Part shown: positions 1 to 7,413 of the stretch, piece by piece
How the letters are laid out: the number at the start of each line of letters is the position of its first letter
How positions within the stretch are numbered: the first letter of the stretch is position 1
Source of the DNA: Acetobacteraceae bacterium
Lineage (GTDB): Bacteria > Pseudomonadota > Alphaproteobacteria > Acetobacterales > Acetobacteraceae
Direction: 5' to 3'
NCBI GenBank assembly: GCA_025356735.1
Contig: JANXRT010000332.1
Coordinates: 1-18,610 of the forward strand
Length of the DNA: 18,610 nt
Made by a program: the position numbers and the translations under genes
The notes under the pieces: model-generated
The model's database searches: none
Seen by the model: the letters and a program-made list of their open reading frames with translations, nothing else
Told to the model about the DNA's origin: nothing

Positions 1-358
1 GATTGATCAGGATGGCGTGCAGCACCAGCGCATCCGCGTCATCCCGGCGGCCGGACCCCAGAGCGCGTGCCACCGCCGAGGAGATGCCGCCACCGATGGC
101 ACCGCCGGACATCATCGACATCATCATGAAGCCCGGAAACACCAGCGCCATGCCGGTCAGCGCATCCCCGCCGAGCTTGGACACCCACCAGGTCTCGATC
201 AGCCCGGTCGAGGCCTGAGCCAGCATGACCAGGATGTTCGGCCATGCCATGCCAAGCAACGTCGGCACGATGGCGCCGTGCAGCAGCTTCTGCGTGCGCG
301 GGCTCAGGCCGGGTTCGACCCGGTTCGGGACGAAGGCGTCGGCAACGGTGCCGCTCAT
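1..358 (-). CDS. MATE family efflux transporter, N-terminal part (cut by window edge)
   Basis: Reading the minus strand from the ATG at 358-356 gives an open frame of 119 codons that runs off the window without a stop. After about 25 polar residues comes hydrophobic sequence with the segments GMAWPNILVMLAQ, IETWWVSKLGG and ALTGMALVFPGFMMMSMMSGG, followed by the Gly-rich GGGISSAVARALGSGRRDDA. This is the typical start of a MATE (NorM/DinF-type) exporter, where the first two helices are followed by the conserved AxGxG...A(R)xxGxxxxxxA loop. Family members export drugs or metabolites across the inner membrane using a Na+ or H+ gradient. The ATG overlaps the TGA of the upstream HxlR-type regulator (ATGA at 358-355), so the two are probably co-transcribed and translationally coupled. 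The substrate cannot be told. The family call is firm although only about a quarter of the protein is present. Confidence 0.85.
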   Translation of the reverse strand, partial: MSGTVADAFVPNRVEPGLSPRTQKLLHGAIVPTLLGMAWPNILVMLAQASTGLIETWWVSKLGGDALTGMALVFPGFMMMSMMSGGAIGGGISSAVARALGSGRRDDADALVLHAILIN

Positions 359-891
359 GAGGCGTTCGCAGGTTTCAAGGGAGTGCCGGGTTCGATCAGC
401 ACGCTGTGGCGGCCTGGCGCCGTGAGCCGATGACGCAGGGCTTCGGTGGCGCCAGGGCCAGCAACCAGGGCGAAGTCGGGCGCCGTCAGCGGCCGCATCG
501 TCGCGCGATCGACCAGGATCGGATCGACCTCGTGGCCGTCCCCGGTGTCGGCGATGATAATGCTGGCGCCTTCGGGGGTGAAATGGCGGTTGCCCCAGGC
601 CAGCATGGCAATCAGCACGGAGCGGAAATCCTCACCGCGGGCGGTCAGCATATACTCGTGGCGCGGCGGGCGCTCGCTATACGGCTGCCGCTCCAGCAGC
701 CCGGCCTCGACCAGCCCGTTCAACCGACGTGTCAGCATGTTGGGCGCGATGCCGAGGCTTTTCTGAAACTGGTCGAACCGCGTCATGCCGGCGAAGGCGT
801 CGCGCAGGATCAGCATGTTCCACCATTCCCCGACCCGTTCGAGCGAGCGGGCGATGGGGCACGCCATGGCGCCAAAATCCTTGCGCTGCAT
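355..891 (-). CDS. HxlR-type winged-helix transcriptional regulator
   Basis: This 178-residue DNA-binding protein has an HxlR domain over residues 10-100. Visible features are the conserved Cys11 in MACPIARSLE, then GEWWNMLILRDAFAG, the recognition-helix region LGIAPNMLTRRLNGLVEAGLL and the wing PYSERPPRHEYMLTARG. HxlR proteins bind as dimers to palindromic operators, some of them sensing thiol or quinone stress through the N-terminal Cys. A C-terminal tail of about 75 residues follows the domain, longer than in minimal members. The open frame extends upstream to 1110, but that extension lacks domain character, so the ATG at 891 is chosen. Its stop overlaps the start of the MATE exporter, which suggests that it controls that pump. 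The gene is divergent from the PEP-CTERM gene, and a dyad at 925-960 lies 34 bp upstream of the start. Confidence 0.9.
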   Translation of the reverse strand: MQRKDFGAMACPIARSLERVGEWWNMLILRDAFAGMTRFDQFQKSLGIAPNMLTRRLNGLVEAGLLERQPYSERPPRHEYMLTARGEDFRSVLIAMLAWGNRHFTPEGASIIIADTGDGHEVDPILVDRATMRPLTAPDFALVAGPGATEALRHRLTAPGRHSVLIEPGTPLKPANAS

Positions 892-924
892 TGGCCATTC
901 TCGCTTGCATGATGATATTGACAA

Positions 925-960
925 CCTAGTTCCTATCATATCGATAGTCGTAATGCTAGG
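925..960. promoter_or_regulatory. Symmetric dyad, candidate operator for the HxlR-type regulator
   Basis: The divergent 284-bp space (892-1175) holds a dyad with exact two-fold symmetry about 942.5. Its core is the perfect 8-bp palindrome TATCGATA (939-946), and its outer arms are CCTAG (925-929) and CTAGG (956-960), each separated from the core by 9 bp. A TTGACA hexamer at 918-923 touches its left edge, but no good -10 box sits at 17 bp. Position and symmetry suit a dimeric or tetrameric repressor that autoregulates the regulator-pump pair. The rest of the intergenic region shows no gene. Function is inferred from shape and position only. Confidence 0.4.
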
Positions 961-1163
961 GCTAACGGCTTTCATCGTGTCCAAGCCGGGTTGTCTCCGT
1001 CCGAGCGCGGTTTTTCGCGATTTCGCGGTCGTGTTGCACCGTGCCGGAGAGACAATCCGCGCGCATCCGGACGCGGCAGCGTTCAAAGATGAATAATGTT
1101 CTGAAACCACATCGTCATCTGAAGATTTCGTTGCGGTTCTAAATTTACTGACTATCCATTCAC

Positions 1164-1178
1164 AAGGAAAAACAGATG
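1164..1178 (+). promoter_or_regulatory. Ribosome binding site and start of the PEP-CTERM gene
   Basis: AAGGA at 1164-1168 precedes the ATG at 1176 by 7 nt. This fixes the start of the interrupted gene at the residues that open its signal peptide. A weak promoter-like pair lies upstream (TTGCGG at 1131-1136 and TATCCA at 1153-1158, 16-bp spacer), but it is not convincing alone. Confidence 0.6.
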
Positions 1179-2507
1179 AGGTTCAGCAATCTGCGAGGCA
1201 TGGGTCTGATCCTGCTTCCGACTTCGTTGCTGCCGATGGTGGCGCATGGGCAGGTCGTCGACGTTGCCACCGACGCCAATGCGGCCATGATCTTCGCGCC
1301 CATTTCAAAGAATGCCGGACCCTACCCATGGACGGATTTCGGCGTTGGGATATCCGCTTTCATCGACCCGCAGCCAGCGCTCGCGAGCATCGGCGGCCAC
1401 ACCGCGTTCAACATGACGATTGCGCCGTCTGCCGGCATGAGTTTCGTGCCTGGCGTCACCAAGCTTGATGTCGGCAACAGCCAGGCCTGGAAGGGATCGG
1501 TCAGCGGCGGCACGTTCCCCCTCATCGATGGCTACATGAGCCTGGGCTTGGGGCCGATCAGCGGAACCTTCCCGTTGCTTACCGCCAAGCTTGACACGTC
1601 GCTTACTGCCAATCTTGCGGCGGCGCTCAACTCGAACAGCCTGGGCAAGTAGTCGAGCCCCGTCGTCAGCGCTGGCGTGACGGCGACAACCAGCCTTTCC
1701 GCCGATGCCGGCATCTGCCCGTTCTGCGTCAACCTGGTGAGCGTCTCGGCTTCGGTCAACGTCACTGCGAAACAGCGGACGGACTTGGCTTGGGCGCCCA
1801 AGGCTACCTATGGCGACATGGTTTGGTACAGCACCAGCAAGACCCTGACTGCGGCAGACAAGCCGGTGTTCGTGGCCGGCACCGCCGGCACTGTGGGCAA
1901 TCTTTTTGGCGATCCGGCGGGCACGCTGACCCTGATCGACGGCGAGACGATCTACATGAACATGCTGCCAACGGTTCATCTCACCATGCCGATTACCACC
2001 TCGGCCACGATATCGGTTCCGGCGGCCCTGAGTTTCGACGCCTCGATCTTCGGCATCCACTCCAGCAAGACCTTTCCGCTCGGCGATCTGTTCGATCTCA
2101 CGACCGGTGCCGAGACAGTGGAACTTGGCGGTGACTGGTTCGGCAAGAAAGCCTTCAGCGTCGAACTCGACGTGACCAAGACCTGCAAGCCGGGTACCAG
2201 CATCTGCAGTAATAGTTTCCACACGCCGGGTACTGCACCGCTGCAGCTCGCCGACAACAATTTTCTGTTCGACTTGCTACCCCCGCAGGATCAGAACGCC
2301 CGCAACTTCCCGGTCGATTTCACCGGACCCGGGACGGATTTTGCCAATCTGCGGCCGTTGTTCCCCAATGGCCTGTGCTCGCCAACCGATGCAAGCCAAT
2401 GCATCACCAGCATAAACGTCAGTGTGGCGGTACCCGAGCCAGCATCGATAAGCCTCCTCGGGGCCAGCCTCCTGGGCTTCCTTGGTCTCGTGCGTCGCCG
2501 TCGTTGA
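1176..2507 (+). pseudogene. Secreted PEP-CTERM sorting-domain protein, frame interrupted by an in-frame TAG
   Basis: One continuous frame of 443 sense-codon positions is broken only by TAG at 1650-1652 (codon 159). Before it lies a signal peptide (MRFSNLRGMGLILL, cleavage likely after AHG at about residue 25) and a beta-rich Gly/Ser/Thr sequence. After it, in the same frame, the protein continues in the same style. It ends in VPEPASISLLGASLLG plus a short hydrophobic stretch and RRRR, a textbook PEP-CTERM anchor recognised by exosortase. The five Cys (in ICPFC, TCKPG, ICSN, LCSP and QC) all lie in the second half. Such proteins are exported and sorted to the envelope or exopolysaccharide matrix. 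A GTG at 1677 could restart translation, but it has no ribosome binding site and no signal peptide. CAG to TAG is the simplest lesion; sequencing error or readthrough are alternatives. I do not recognise the central domain. Confidence 0.8.
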
Positions 2508-2565
2508 AGGCGCAGGCGCGATTCTGGCTACAGCCGGGACTCGGCGCGAATAACGTCGAGGTTCG

Positions 2566-3564
2566 TCAGGCTTGGCCCCGAACGGGTGGGCGCACGTCGC
2601 CCGGTGATGCGTCGAACGTTTCGGCGAAAGCGCGATAGAACACAGACAGGCTGTTGAAACCCCACCCGAATGCCACGTCGGCCACCGATCGACCGACGCC
2701 CATAGGCCCCGACAGGGTCGCCCGGCAAGCCTCCAGCCGTTGATGCAGGACATGCCGGGTGAACCTGTCGTTGCTTGCCTGGAACAGCAGATGGATTTGC
2801 CGCACCGACATGCCGAACGCCGCCGCGACGCCGCGTGGATCAAGCAGGGGATCGGACAGGGGCTGACGAACGTGGCGCTTGACGATCAGCAGCCGTGCCG
2901 TACGCGTCGCATCGCGCCCCGCAGGCTCGCCCTCGTCGGATGTACCGCATGCCAGCGCGACCAGTCCCACGATGCTGCCAAGGGCAGCCTCGGCGACGTG
3001 ATCGTCAAGCCGGGGCAGTTGCACGAAAGCGGCATCAAGGCTGACGCTGAGCAGGGCAGCAAGCGGCGTGCCCTTCGGAAGATGTCGGGCCTGTGTCAAC
3101 TCCCGGCCCGCGATCAACGGCCCGAGCACGGATTTTGGGATTATCAGGGTGCGAAACCCGACATCGGTTGCAGTACCGCGGTAGCACTGGTCCAAGGGAA
3201 CGATGCAGACGTCGCCCGCCTCGACCTCGAATTCGTCCGGCCCAAGGCGATGGTGCTGGCGGGCGGACGTTGCCAGATACGCCAGAACCCCATCGCAGTC
3301 CGCACGGGCCAGGTCGCTGCCCGTTCTTTCCATGTGGCCGTGCGAGCCGTTCATTTCCGCAAACGCGAACTGTCCGACAACCCGGACATCCAGGCTGGCT
3401 TTGAACGACGACGTGTCCGCAATCAGATCGGGGGTGATATGGAGAAGCGGCTGGCATACCGCATCGTGCCAGAATTCAAAGCGCTTCGATTCCTCAAGGT
3501 CTTCCGTGCGGAGTTGGAAGTGCATTCCGTTCGCTTTCACGGACGCATCCGTCGGAGACGACAT
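2566..3564 (-). CDS. AraC-family transcriptional regulator
   Basis: This regulator of about 332 residues has an N-terminal AraC-binding-like region (FEFWHDAVCQPLLHI, then DVRVVGQFAFAEMNGSHGHMERT, DEFEVEAGDVCIVPLDQ). This is the type often annotated AraC_binding_2, found in XylS/FeaR-like activators. A C-terminal double helix-turn-helix follows: RGVAAAFGMSVRQIHLLFQ, then VADVAFGWGFNSLSVFYRAF with the FxxxFG/SP-like ending (AETFDASPGDVR). Such proteins activate catabolic genes in response to a small molecule. The frame is open up to 3882, overlapping the divergent gene. ATGs at 3579, 3564 and 3525 are the realistic starts; none has a strong ribosome binding site, and 3564 gives the usual family length. 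It diverges from the SMP-30 gene and probably controls it and the following ligase. Its 3' end converges on the PEP-CTERM gene (58 bp between stops) with no visible terminator. Confidence 0.88.
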   Translation of the reverse strand: MSSPTDASVKANGMHFQLRTEDLEESKRFEFWHDAVCQPLLHITPDLIADTSSFKASLDVRVVGQFAFAEMNGSHGHMERTGSDLARADCDGVLAYLATSARQHHRLGPDEFEVEAGDVCIVPLDQCYRGTATDVGFRTLIIPKSVLGPLIAGRELTQARHLPKGTPLAALLSVSLDAAFVQLPRLDDHVAEAALGSIVGLVALACGTSDEGEPAGRDATRTARLLIVKRHVRQPLSDPLLDPRGVAAAFGMSVRQIHLLFQASNDRFTRHVLHQRLEACRATLSGPMGVGRSVADVAFGWGFNSLSVFYRAFAETFDASPGDVRPPVRGQA

Positions 3565-3577
3565 TACGCCACAAATC

Positions 3578-3604
3578 ATTGCAGGATAAAGTAATATTGC
3601 CAGG
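3578..3604. promoter_or_regulatory. Direct repeat in the AraC/SMP-30 divergent spacer
   Basis: ATTGCAGG (3578-3585) and ATTGCCAGG (3596-3604) repeat in the same orientation, 18 bp start to start. This is close to the two-turn spacing of AraC-type half-sites. The repeat lies between the preferred start of the regulator (3564) and the SMP-30 start (3665). The match is short and one copy carries an extra C, so it may be chance. Confidence 0.25.
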
Positions 3605-3664
3605 CTTGACGCCTTGCTTCCGCCGCCACAGCCTGCCGGCAAGCAATAGCGGGAGGGAGCGGCC

Positions 3665-4576
3665 ATGGGCGATATCGTTGTGCTGGCGAGTGGATTGGGC
3701 TTTCCTGAAGGTCCGGTGGCCATGCCGGATGGGTCCGTCATCCTGGGCGAGATCTCGGCCGGCCGTGTCACGCGTGTTGCCCCTGATGGTGGCAAATCGG
3801 AAATCGGCCATGCCGGCGGCGGCCCCAACGGCATCGCGGTCGGGCCGGACGGCGCGCTGTACGTGTGCAACAACGGCGGCAACGCCTATGCTGGCGGCGG
3901 CTTCCTTTCAACCGGCCCGGCTGCGGACTACGCTGGCGGCTCGATCCAGCGCATCGACCTCGCGACCAGCGAAACCCGCACACTTTATAGCCACGTGGAC
4001 GGACACAGGCTGTCGGCACCGAACGACATCGTGTTCGATGCGCACGGCGGCTTCTACTTCACCGATCTCGGCAAGCGCCGCGACCGCGACCGCGACCATG
4101 GCGGGCTGTACTATGCGCTGCCAGATGGCTCGAAGATCACTGAGATCGCCTATCCGATCGTGACACCGAACGGTATCGGACTGTCACCCGACGGCTGTGT
4201 GGTCTATGTCGCCGATACCGAGACCTCCCGTCTGTATGCCTACGACATCGAGGCGCCGGGCGTCGTTCGCCACAACCCGTTTCCGGCCCCCAACGGCGGC
4301 CGGCTGGTCTGTGGCCTGCCAGGATTCCAGCGCTTCGACAGCCTGGCGGTGGAAGCCTCCGGCAACATCTGCGTCGCCACCCTGATCACCGGCCACATCA
4401 CGGTGATCGCACCCGATGGGGCCGTGGTGCGCCAGGTCAAGATGCCCGACGTGTATCCGACCAACATCTGCTTCGGCGGCCCGGATCGCAAAACCGCCTT
4501 TATTACTTTGTCCGGCGTCGGCCAGCTGGTGCGGATGGAGTGGCCGGAACCCGGGCTGAAACTAAACTTCGGATAG
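3665..4576 (+). CDS. SMP-30/gluconolactonase/LRE-like family protein
   Basis: This 303-residue six-bladed beta-propeller hydrolase belongs to the SMP-30/regucalcin/gluconolactonase family, which opens sugar or other lactones using one divalent metal. Metal-ligand positions are recognisable: Glu15 in GFPEGPVAMPDG, Asn120 in APNDIVFD, Asn169 in TPNGIGLSPDG and Asp225 in FDSLAVE, each within a repeating blade motif (PNGIAVGPDGALYV, ASGNICVATL). There is no signal peptide, so the protein is cytoplasmic. The start is supported by a strong GGGAGGGAG ribosome binding site at 3651-3659. Three tandem CGCGAC hexamers (4079-4096) encode an Arg-Asp run. The gene is divergent from the AraC regulator and is followed after 63 nt by an acyl-CoA ligase on the same strand, so a two-gene operon is likely. 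The natural lactone is unknown. Homologues near CoA ligases often take part in degradation of aromatic or alicyclic compounds, an inference here. Confidence 0.88.
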   Translation: MGDIVVLASGLGFPEGPVAMPDGSVILGEISAGRVTRVAPDGGKSEIGHAGGGPNGIAVGPDGALYVCNNGGNAYAGGGFLSTGPAADYAGGSIQRIDLATSETRTLYSHVDGHRLSAPNDIVFDAHGGFYFTDLGKRRDRDRDHGGLYYALPDGSKITEIAYPIVTPNGIGLSPDGCVVYVADTETSRLYAYDIEAPGVVRHNPFPAPNGGRLVCGLPGFQRFDSLAVEASGNICVATLITGHITVIAPDGAVVRQVKMPDVYPTNICFGGPDRKTAFITLSGVGQLVRMEWPEPGLKLNFG

Positions 4577-4600
4577 GTCTGTCCTTGAACGGTTATGGCC

Positions 4601-4615
4601 CGGAGCACCGCTCCG
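4601..4615 (+). other. Small hairpin between the SMP-30 and ligase genes
   Basis: CGGAGC-ACC-GCTCCG is a perfect 6-bp stem with a 3-nt loop, 10 nt before the ligase ribosome binding site. There is no T run after it, so it is not a rho-independent terminator. It could affect mRNA stability or simply be chance in GC-rich DNA. Confidence 0.3.
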
Positions 4616-4639
4616 CGCCTGCAGAAAGGAGCGATGCGG

Positions 4640-6190
4640 ATGTATCCTGGCGCACATGCCACGGTTCGCGCGGAGCAGGCGGCGATCATCATGGCCGCCT
4701 CCGGCGAGGTCGTGACCTATCGGGAACTCGAGGCGCGCTCCAACCGGCTGGCCCATCTGCTTCGCGAGCAAGGCCTTCAGCGCCTCGATCATTATGCGAT
4801 CTTCATGGAGAACAATGCCCGATACGTGGAGGCTTGCGCCGCCGGTGAGCGCGCGGGGCTCTATTACACTTGTGTCAACTCGTATCTCACGCCAAACGAG
4901 CTCGCCTACATCCTGCAAAACAGCCAATCGAAGGTGCTGATCACGTCGCAGGCGAAACGCGAGGTGGCGCTGGCCGCGTTGCGCCAATGCCCGGCTATTG
5001 CATTGTGCCTGATTGCCGATGGGCCTGGGGATGGCCCAACCATTCTGAACCTCGACGAAGCGACCGCCGCCTGTGCCGAAACGCCGATCGCCGACGAGTC
5101 GCTGGGCACCGCGATGCTGTATTCCTCGGGCACCACGGGCCGGCCGAAGGGCGTGCTGCGGCCGCTGCCGCACCAGCCGCCATCCCAGCCGCTGCCGGCC
5201 TATGATCTTTTCAACAAGGTCTGGCGCTACCGGGAGGGCCTGACCTACCTGTCGCCGGCACCCTTGTATCACGCGGCACCGCACGCTGCGGTCAGCCTCG
5301 TGATCCGCAACGGCGGCACCGCGATCATCATGGAACGCTTCGATCCGGAACAATACCTGCGGCTTGTCGAGCAATACCGGGTGACTCACAGCCAATTGGT
5401 GCCGACGATGTTCTCGCGCCTGCTGAAATTGCCCGACGAGGTGCGCCACCGCCACGATTTATCGTCGCTTGAGATTGCCATCCATGCCGCGGCGCCGTGT
5501 CCGGTCCAGGTCAAGGAACAGATGATCGGCTGGTGGGGGCCGATCATCCATGAATATTACGGCTCGACGGAAGCGATGGGCCTGACCGTCTGCGACAGCG
5601 CCGAGTGGCTGGCCCACAAGGGAACAGTGGGACGGACGGTGTTCGGCGAGCTGCACATCCTTGACGACGACATGCGGCCGGTGGCGACGGGAACCGTGGG
5701 CACGGTCTGGTTCAAGCTCGGATCGCAATTCGAGTATTTCAACGACGCGGCCAAAACGTCCGAGGTGCTGTCCTGCGATCGCACGATGGGAACGGCGGGC
5801 GATGTTGGATACATCGACGCCGATGATTACCTTCATCTGACTGACCGCGTGACGTTCATGATCATCTCCGGCGGCGTCAACATCTATCCCCAGGAATGCG
5901 AGGACCTGCTGATCACCCACCCCAAGGTCGCCGACGCCGCGGTGTTCGGCGTGCCGGATCCCGACCTTGGCGAGGTGGTCAAAGCCGCCATCCAGCTGAT
6001 GCCGGGCATCGTTGCCGGACTCGAGATGGAGGCCGAGCTGATCGCCTACTGCGGCCGGCACCTAGCGCGCCAGAAGGTGCCGCGCTCGATCGACTTCGAG
6101 ATCGAACTGCCACGCTTGCCGACCGGGAAGCTGTACAAGCGCATCCTGCGCGACCGCTACTGGGCGGACAAGGCAAGCTGGATCATCTGA
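4640..6190 (+). CDS. Acyl-CoA synthetase (AMP-forming acid-CoA ligase)
   Basis: This 516-residue ANL-superfamily enzyme activates a carboxylic acid to its CoA thioester through an acyl-adenylate. The motifs appear in order: the ATP-binding loop YSSGTTGRPKG (161-171), YYGSTE (306-311), the GDVGYIDADDYLHLTDR region with the nucleotide-binding Asp388 and hinge Arg403, SGGVNIYPQECE (410-421), and LPTGK with the catalytic Lys497. All key residues are present. AGGAG (4627-4631) sits 8 nt before the ATG at 4640, the best start. ATGs at 4634 and 4595 are in frame but too close to, or upstream of, that site. It follows the SMP-30 gene after 63 nt and probably shares its transcript. Its stop region overlaps the convergent hydrolase by 8 bp. 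FadD-like, bile-acid and carnitine/crotonobetaine CoA ligases all share this architecture, so the acid substrate is open. Confidence 0.93.
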   Translation: MYPGAHATVRAEQAAIIMAASGEVVTYRELEARSNRLAHLLREQGLQRLDHYAIFMENNARYVEACAAGERAGLYYTCVNSYLTPNELAYILQNSQSKVLITSQAKREVALAALRQCPAIALCLIADGPGDGPTILNLDEATAACAETPIADESLGTAMLYSSGTTGRPKGVLRPLPHQPPSQPLPAYDLFNKVWRYREGLTYLSPAPLYHAAPHAAVSLVIRNGGTAIIMERFDPEQYLRLVEQYRVTHSQLVPTMFSRLLKLPDEVRHRHDLSSLEIAIHAAAPCPVQVKEQMIGWWGPIIHEYYGSTEAMGLTVCDSAEWLAHKGTVGRTVFGELHILDDDMRPVATGTVGTVWFKLGSQFEYFNDAAKTSEVLSCDRTMGTAGDVGYIDADDYLHLTDRVTFMIISGGVNIYPQECEDLLITHPKVADAAVFGVPDPDLGEVVKAAIQLMPGIVAGLEMEAELIAYCGRHLARQKVPRSIDFEIELPRLPTGKLYKRILRDRYWADKASWII

Positions 6191-7304
6191 TTGGCTCGAA
6201 ATCCCGGCATCCAGCGGTCACGCCGTCAAGGAACCAGTCCAGCACCGCCGTGTTCTCGTCGCGCGGATAGGTATGGGCGAGATCGGCGATTTCGCGGTAG
6301 GTGACGCGGGCTCCGGCATCCGATAGGGACCGCCCCGCGTCGCGCGCCATCGCCACCGGAAACATCCAGTCCAGCGCGCCATGCACCAGGCAGATCGGAA
6401 GGCCGGCCAGCCGCGACGGCTCGCTCATGCCGATCAGCATCGGATGGAAGCTGGCGGCGAACGGCGCCAGATGGGTGAACGGCGAAGCCTCGTTCAACCC
6501 AGCGAGCAGGGTGAAGGTGCCGCCGTCGCTCATCCCGGTCAGCAGCAGCCGGTGGGCGGCGACATTCCAGCCCTGCCTCACGAACTCCAGCATGCGTTCG
6601 ATGTTGGCGCGATCGACGTCCTCGGCCATCAGCGACCAGGTGTCGCCGATCGCGGTCGGGGCCAGCACGATCAGCCCGCGGGTGCGGGCCTCGCGCACCC
6701 AGCTCCATAGGAAGGCTCGGCCATGCCCGCTGCCGCCATGCAGCGCCACCACCATCGGACAGGGAATATGCGGATCGTAGGTTTCGGGCACATACAGCGA
6801 AAAACCGCCGCGCGAGGCGAAATCGTTGCTGAAATGGATGACGCCTGTATCCGGGCGCTCCGGATCGGCGTCGGCCAGACGAGAGATCAGGACGGCGTCC
6901 CCGCGCGCTGCCGGCTCCAGGAAGAACCTCGAGATCGCCGGCATGTGGGCGGCGATTGGGTACAGCGCCTCGACGGCACGCGGGTATTGCCGTAGCGCGC
7001 GGAACACCTCCCACGCGCCATGGTCCGAGGCTGCGGCGCCGCGCAGCCCAGCGACCACCGACAAAGCCAGTCCCGCCGTGGTTTCGACCTGGCCGTAAAA
7101 TGATGCCAGTTCCGGGAGGTGGCCGGCAGACCGGAACGTGGCTAATGCCGTGCGCAGGTCGTCGTCGCAGGAGCCCAGCGCCGGTCCCACCGCATCGAGC
7201 CGCGCGGGGTGAAAATGCCGCGCCATGGCCGCTATCGTTTCCAGCGCTATGAGCAGCGGCGAGACAATCGGGGTCGCTGCCAGGAATTCGCGGTCATCGT
7301 GCAT
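6183..7304 (-). CDS. Alpha/beta-hydrolase (esterase/phospholipase-carboxylesterase type) with long N-terminal region
   Basis: This 373-residue protein has its alpha/beta-hydrolase core in the C-terminal 220 residues. Visible are the strand and oxyanion loop PMVVALHGGSGHGRAF (183-198), the nucleophile elbow GMSDG with Ser259, a likely acid Asp312 in HGALDWMFPV, and His344 in DLAHTYPRDE, a complete Ser-Asp-His triad. It probably cleaves a carboxylic ester or a thioester. The first 150 residues are mostly helical, without a signal peptide, and I cannot assign them to a domain. A GGAGAG ribosome binding site lies 5 nt before the ATG at 7304. The gene is convergent with the acyl-CoA ligase (8-bp overlap of the two ends) and divergent from the LLM oxidoreductase, so it has its own promoter in the 109-bp gap at 7305-7413. 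That gap includes the inverted repeat TGCCA-T-TGGCA at 7324-7334 (spelled TGCCATTGGCA). Confidence 0.85.
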   Translation of the reverse strand: MHDDREFLAATPIVSPLLIALETIAAMARHFHPARLDAVGPALGSCDDDLRTALATFRSAGHLPELASFYGQVETTAGLALSVVAGLRGAAASDHGAWEVFRALRQYPRAVEALYPIAAHMPAISRFFLEPAARGDAVLISRLADADPERPDTGVIHFSNDFASRGGFSLYVPETYDPHIPCPMVVALHGGSGHGRAFLWSWVREARTRGLIVLAPTAIGDTWSLMAEDVDRANIERMLEFVRQGWNVAAHRLLLTGMSDGGTFTLLAGLNEASPFTHLAPFAASFHPMLIGMSEPSRLAGLPICLVHGALDWMFPVAMARDAGRSLSDAGARVTYREIADLAHTYPRDENTAVLDWFLDGVTAGCRDFEPIR

Positions 7305-7413
7305 GGGTCTCTCCGTCGCCTGGTGCCATTGGCAGCGCGACGATGATACGGCAGCCTAGGCACAACATCGCCGCGTGGAAAAGATCGCGGCCACCATAAC
7401 CCGGGGAGACGCC

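Noticed and set aside
1305..2222. Minus-strand open frame of 305 codons opposite the PEP-CTERM gene
   Set aside because: Its Arg/Gly/His-rich composition and lack of motifs mark it as a shadow; the plus strand has signal peptide and sorting anchor.
1677..2507. A separate gene starting at the GTG at 1677
   Set aside because: It is in the same frame as the upstream half, has no ribosome binding site and no signal peptide although it ends in a sorting anchor, so an interrupted single gene is the simpler reading.
2740..3594. Plus-strand open frame of 284 codons opposite the AraC regulator
   Set aside because: It is the mirror of the AraC gene with no motif; the minus strand has both helix-turn-helix units.
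4079..4096. Three tandem CGCGAC hexamers in the SMP-30 gene
   Set aside because: They encode Arg-Asp repeats at a loop that is naturally charged in the family; too short to call a functional repeat.
7324..7334. Inverted repeat TGCCATTGGCA in the hydrolase/LLM divergent spacer
   Set aside because: It is only 11 bp and not tied to a neighbouring regulator gene; noted but too weak to call an operator.
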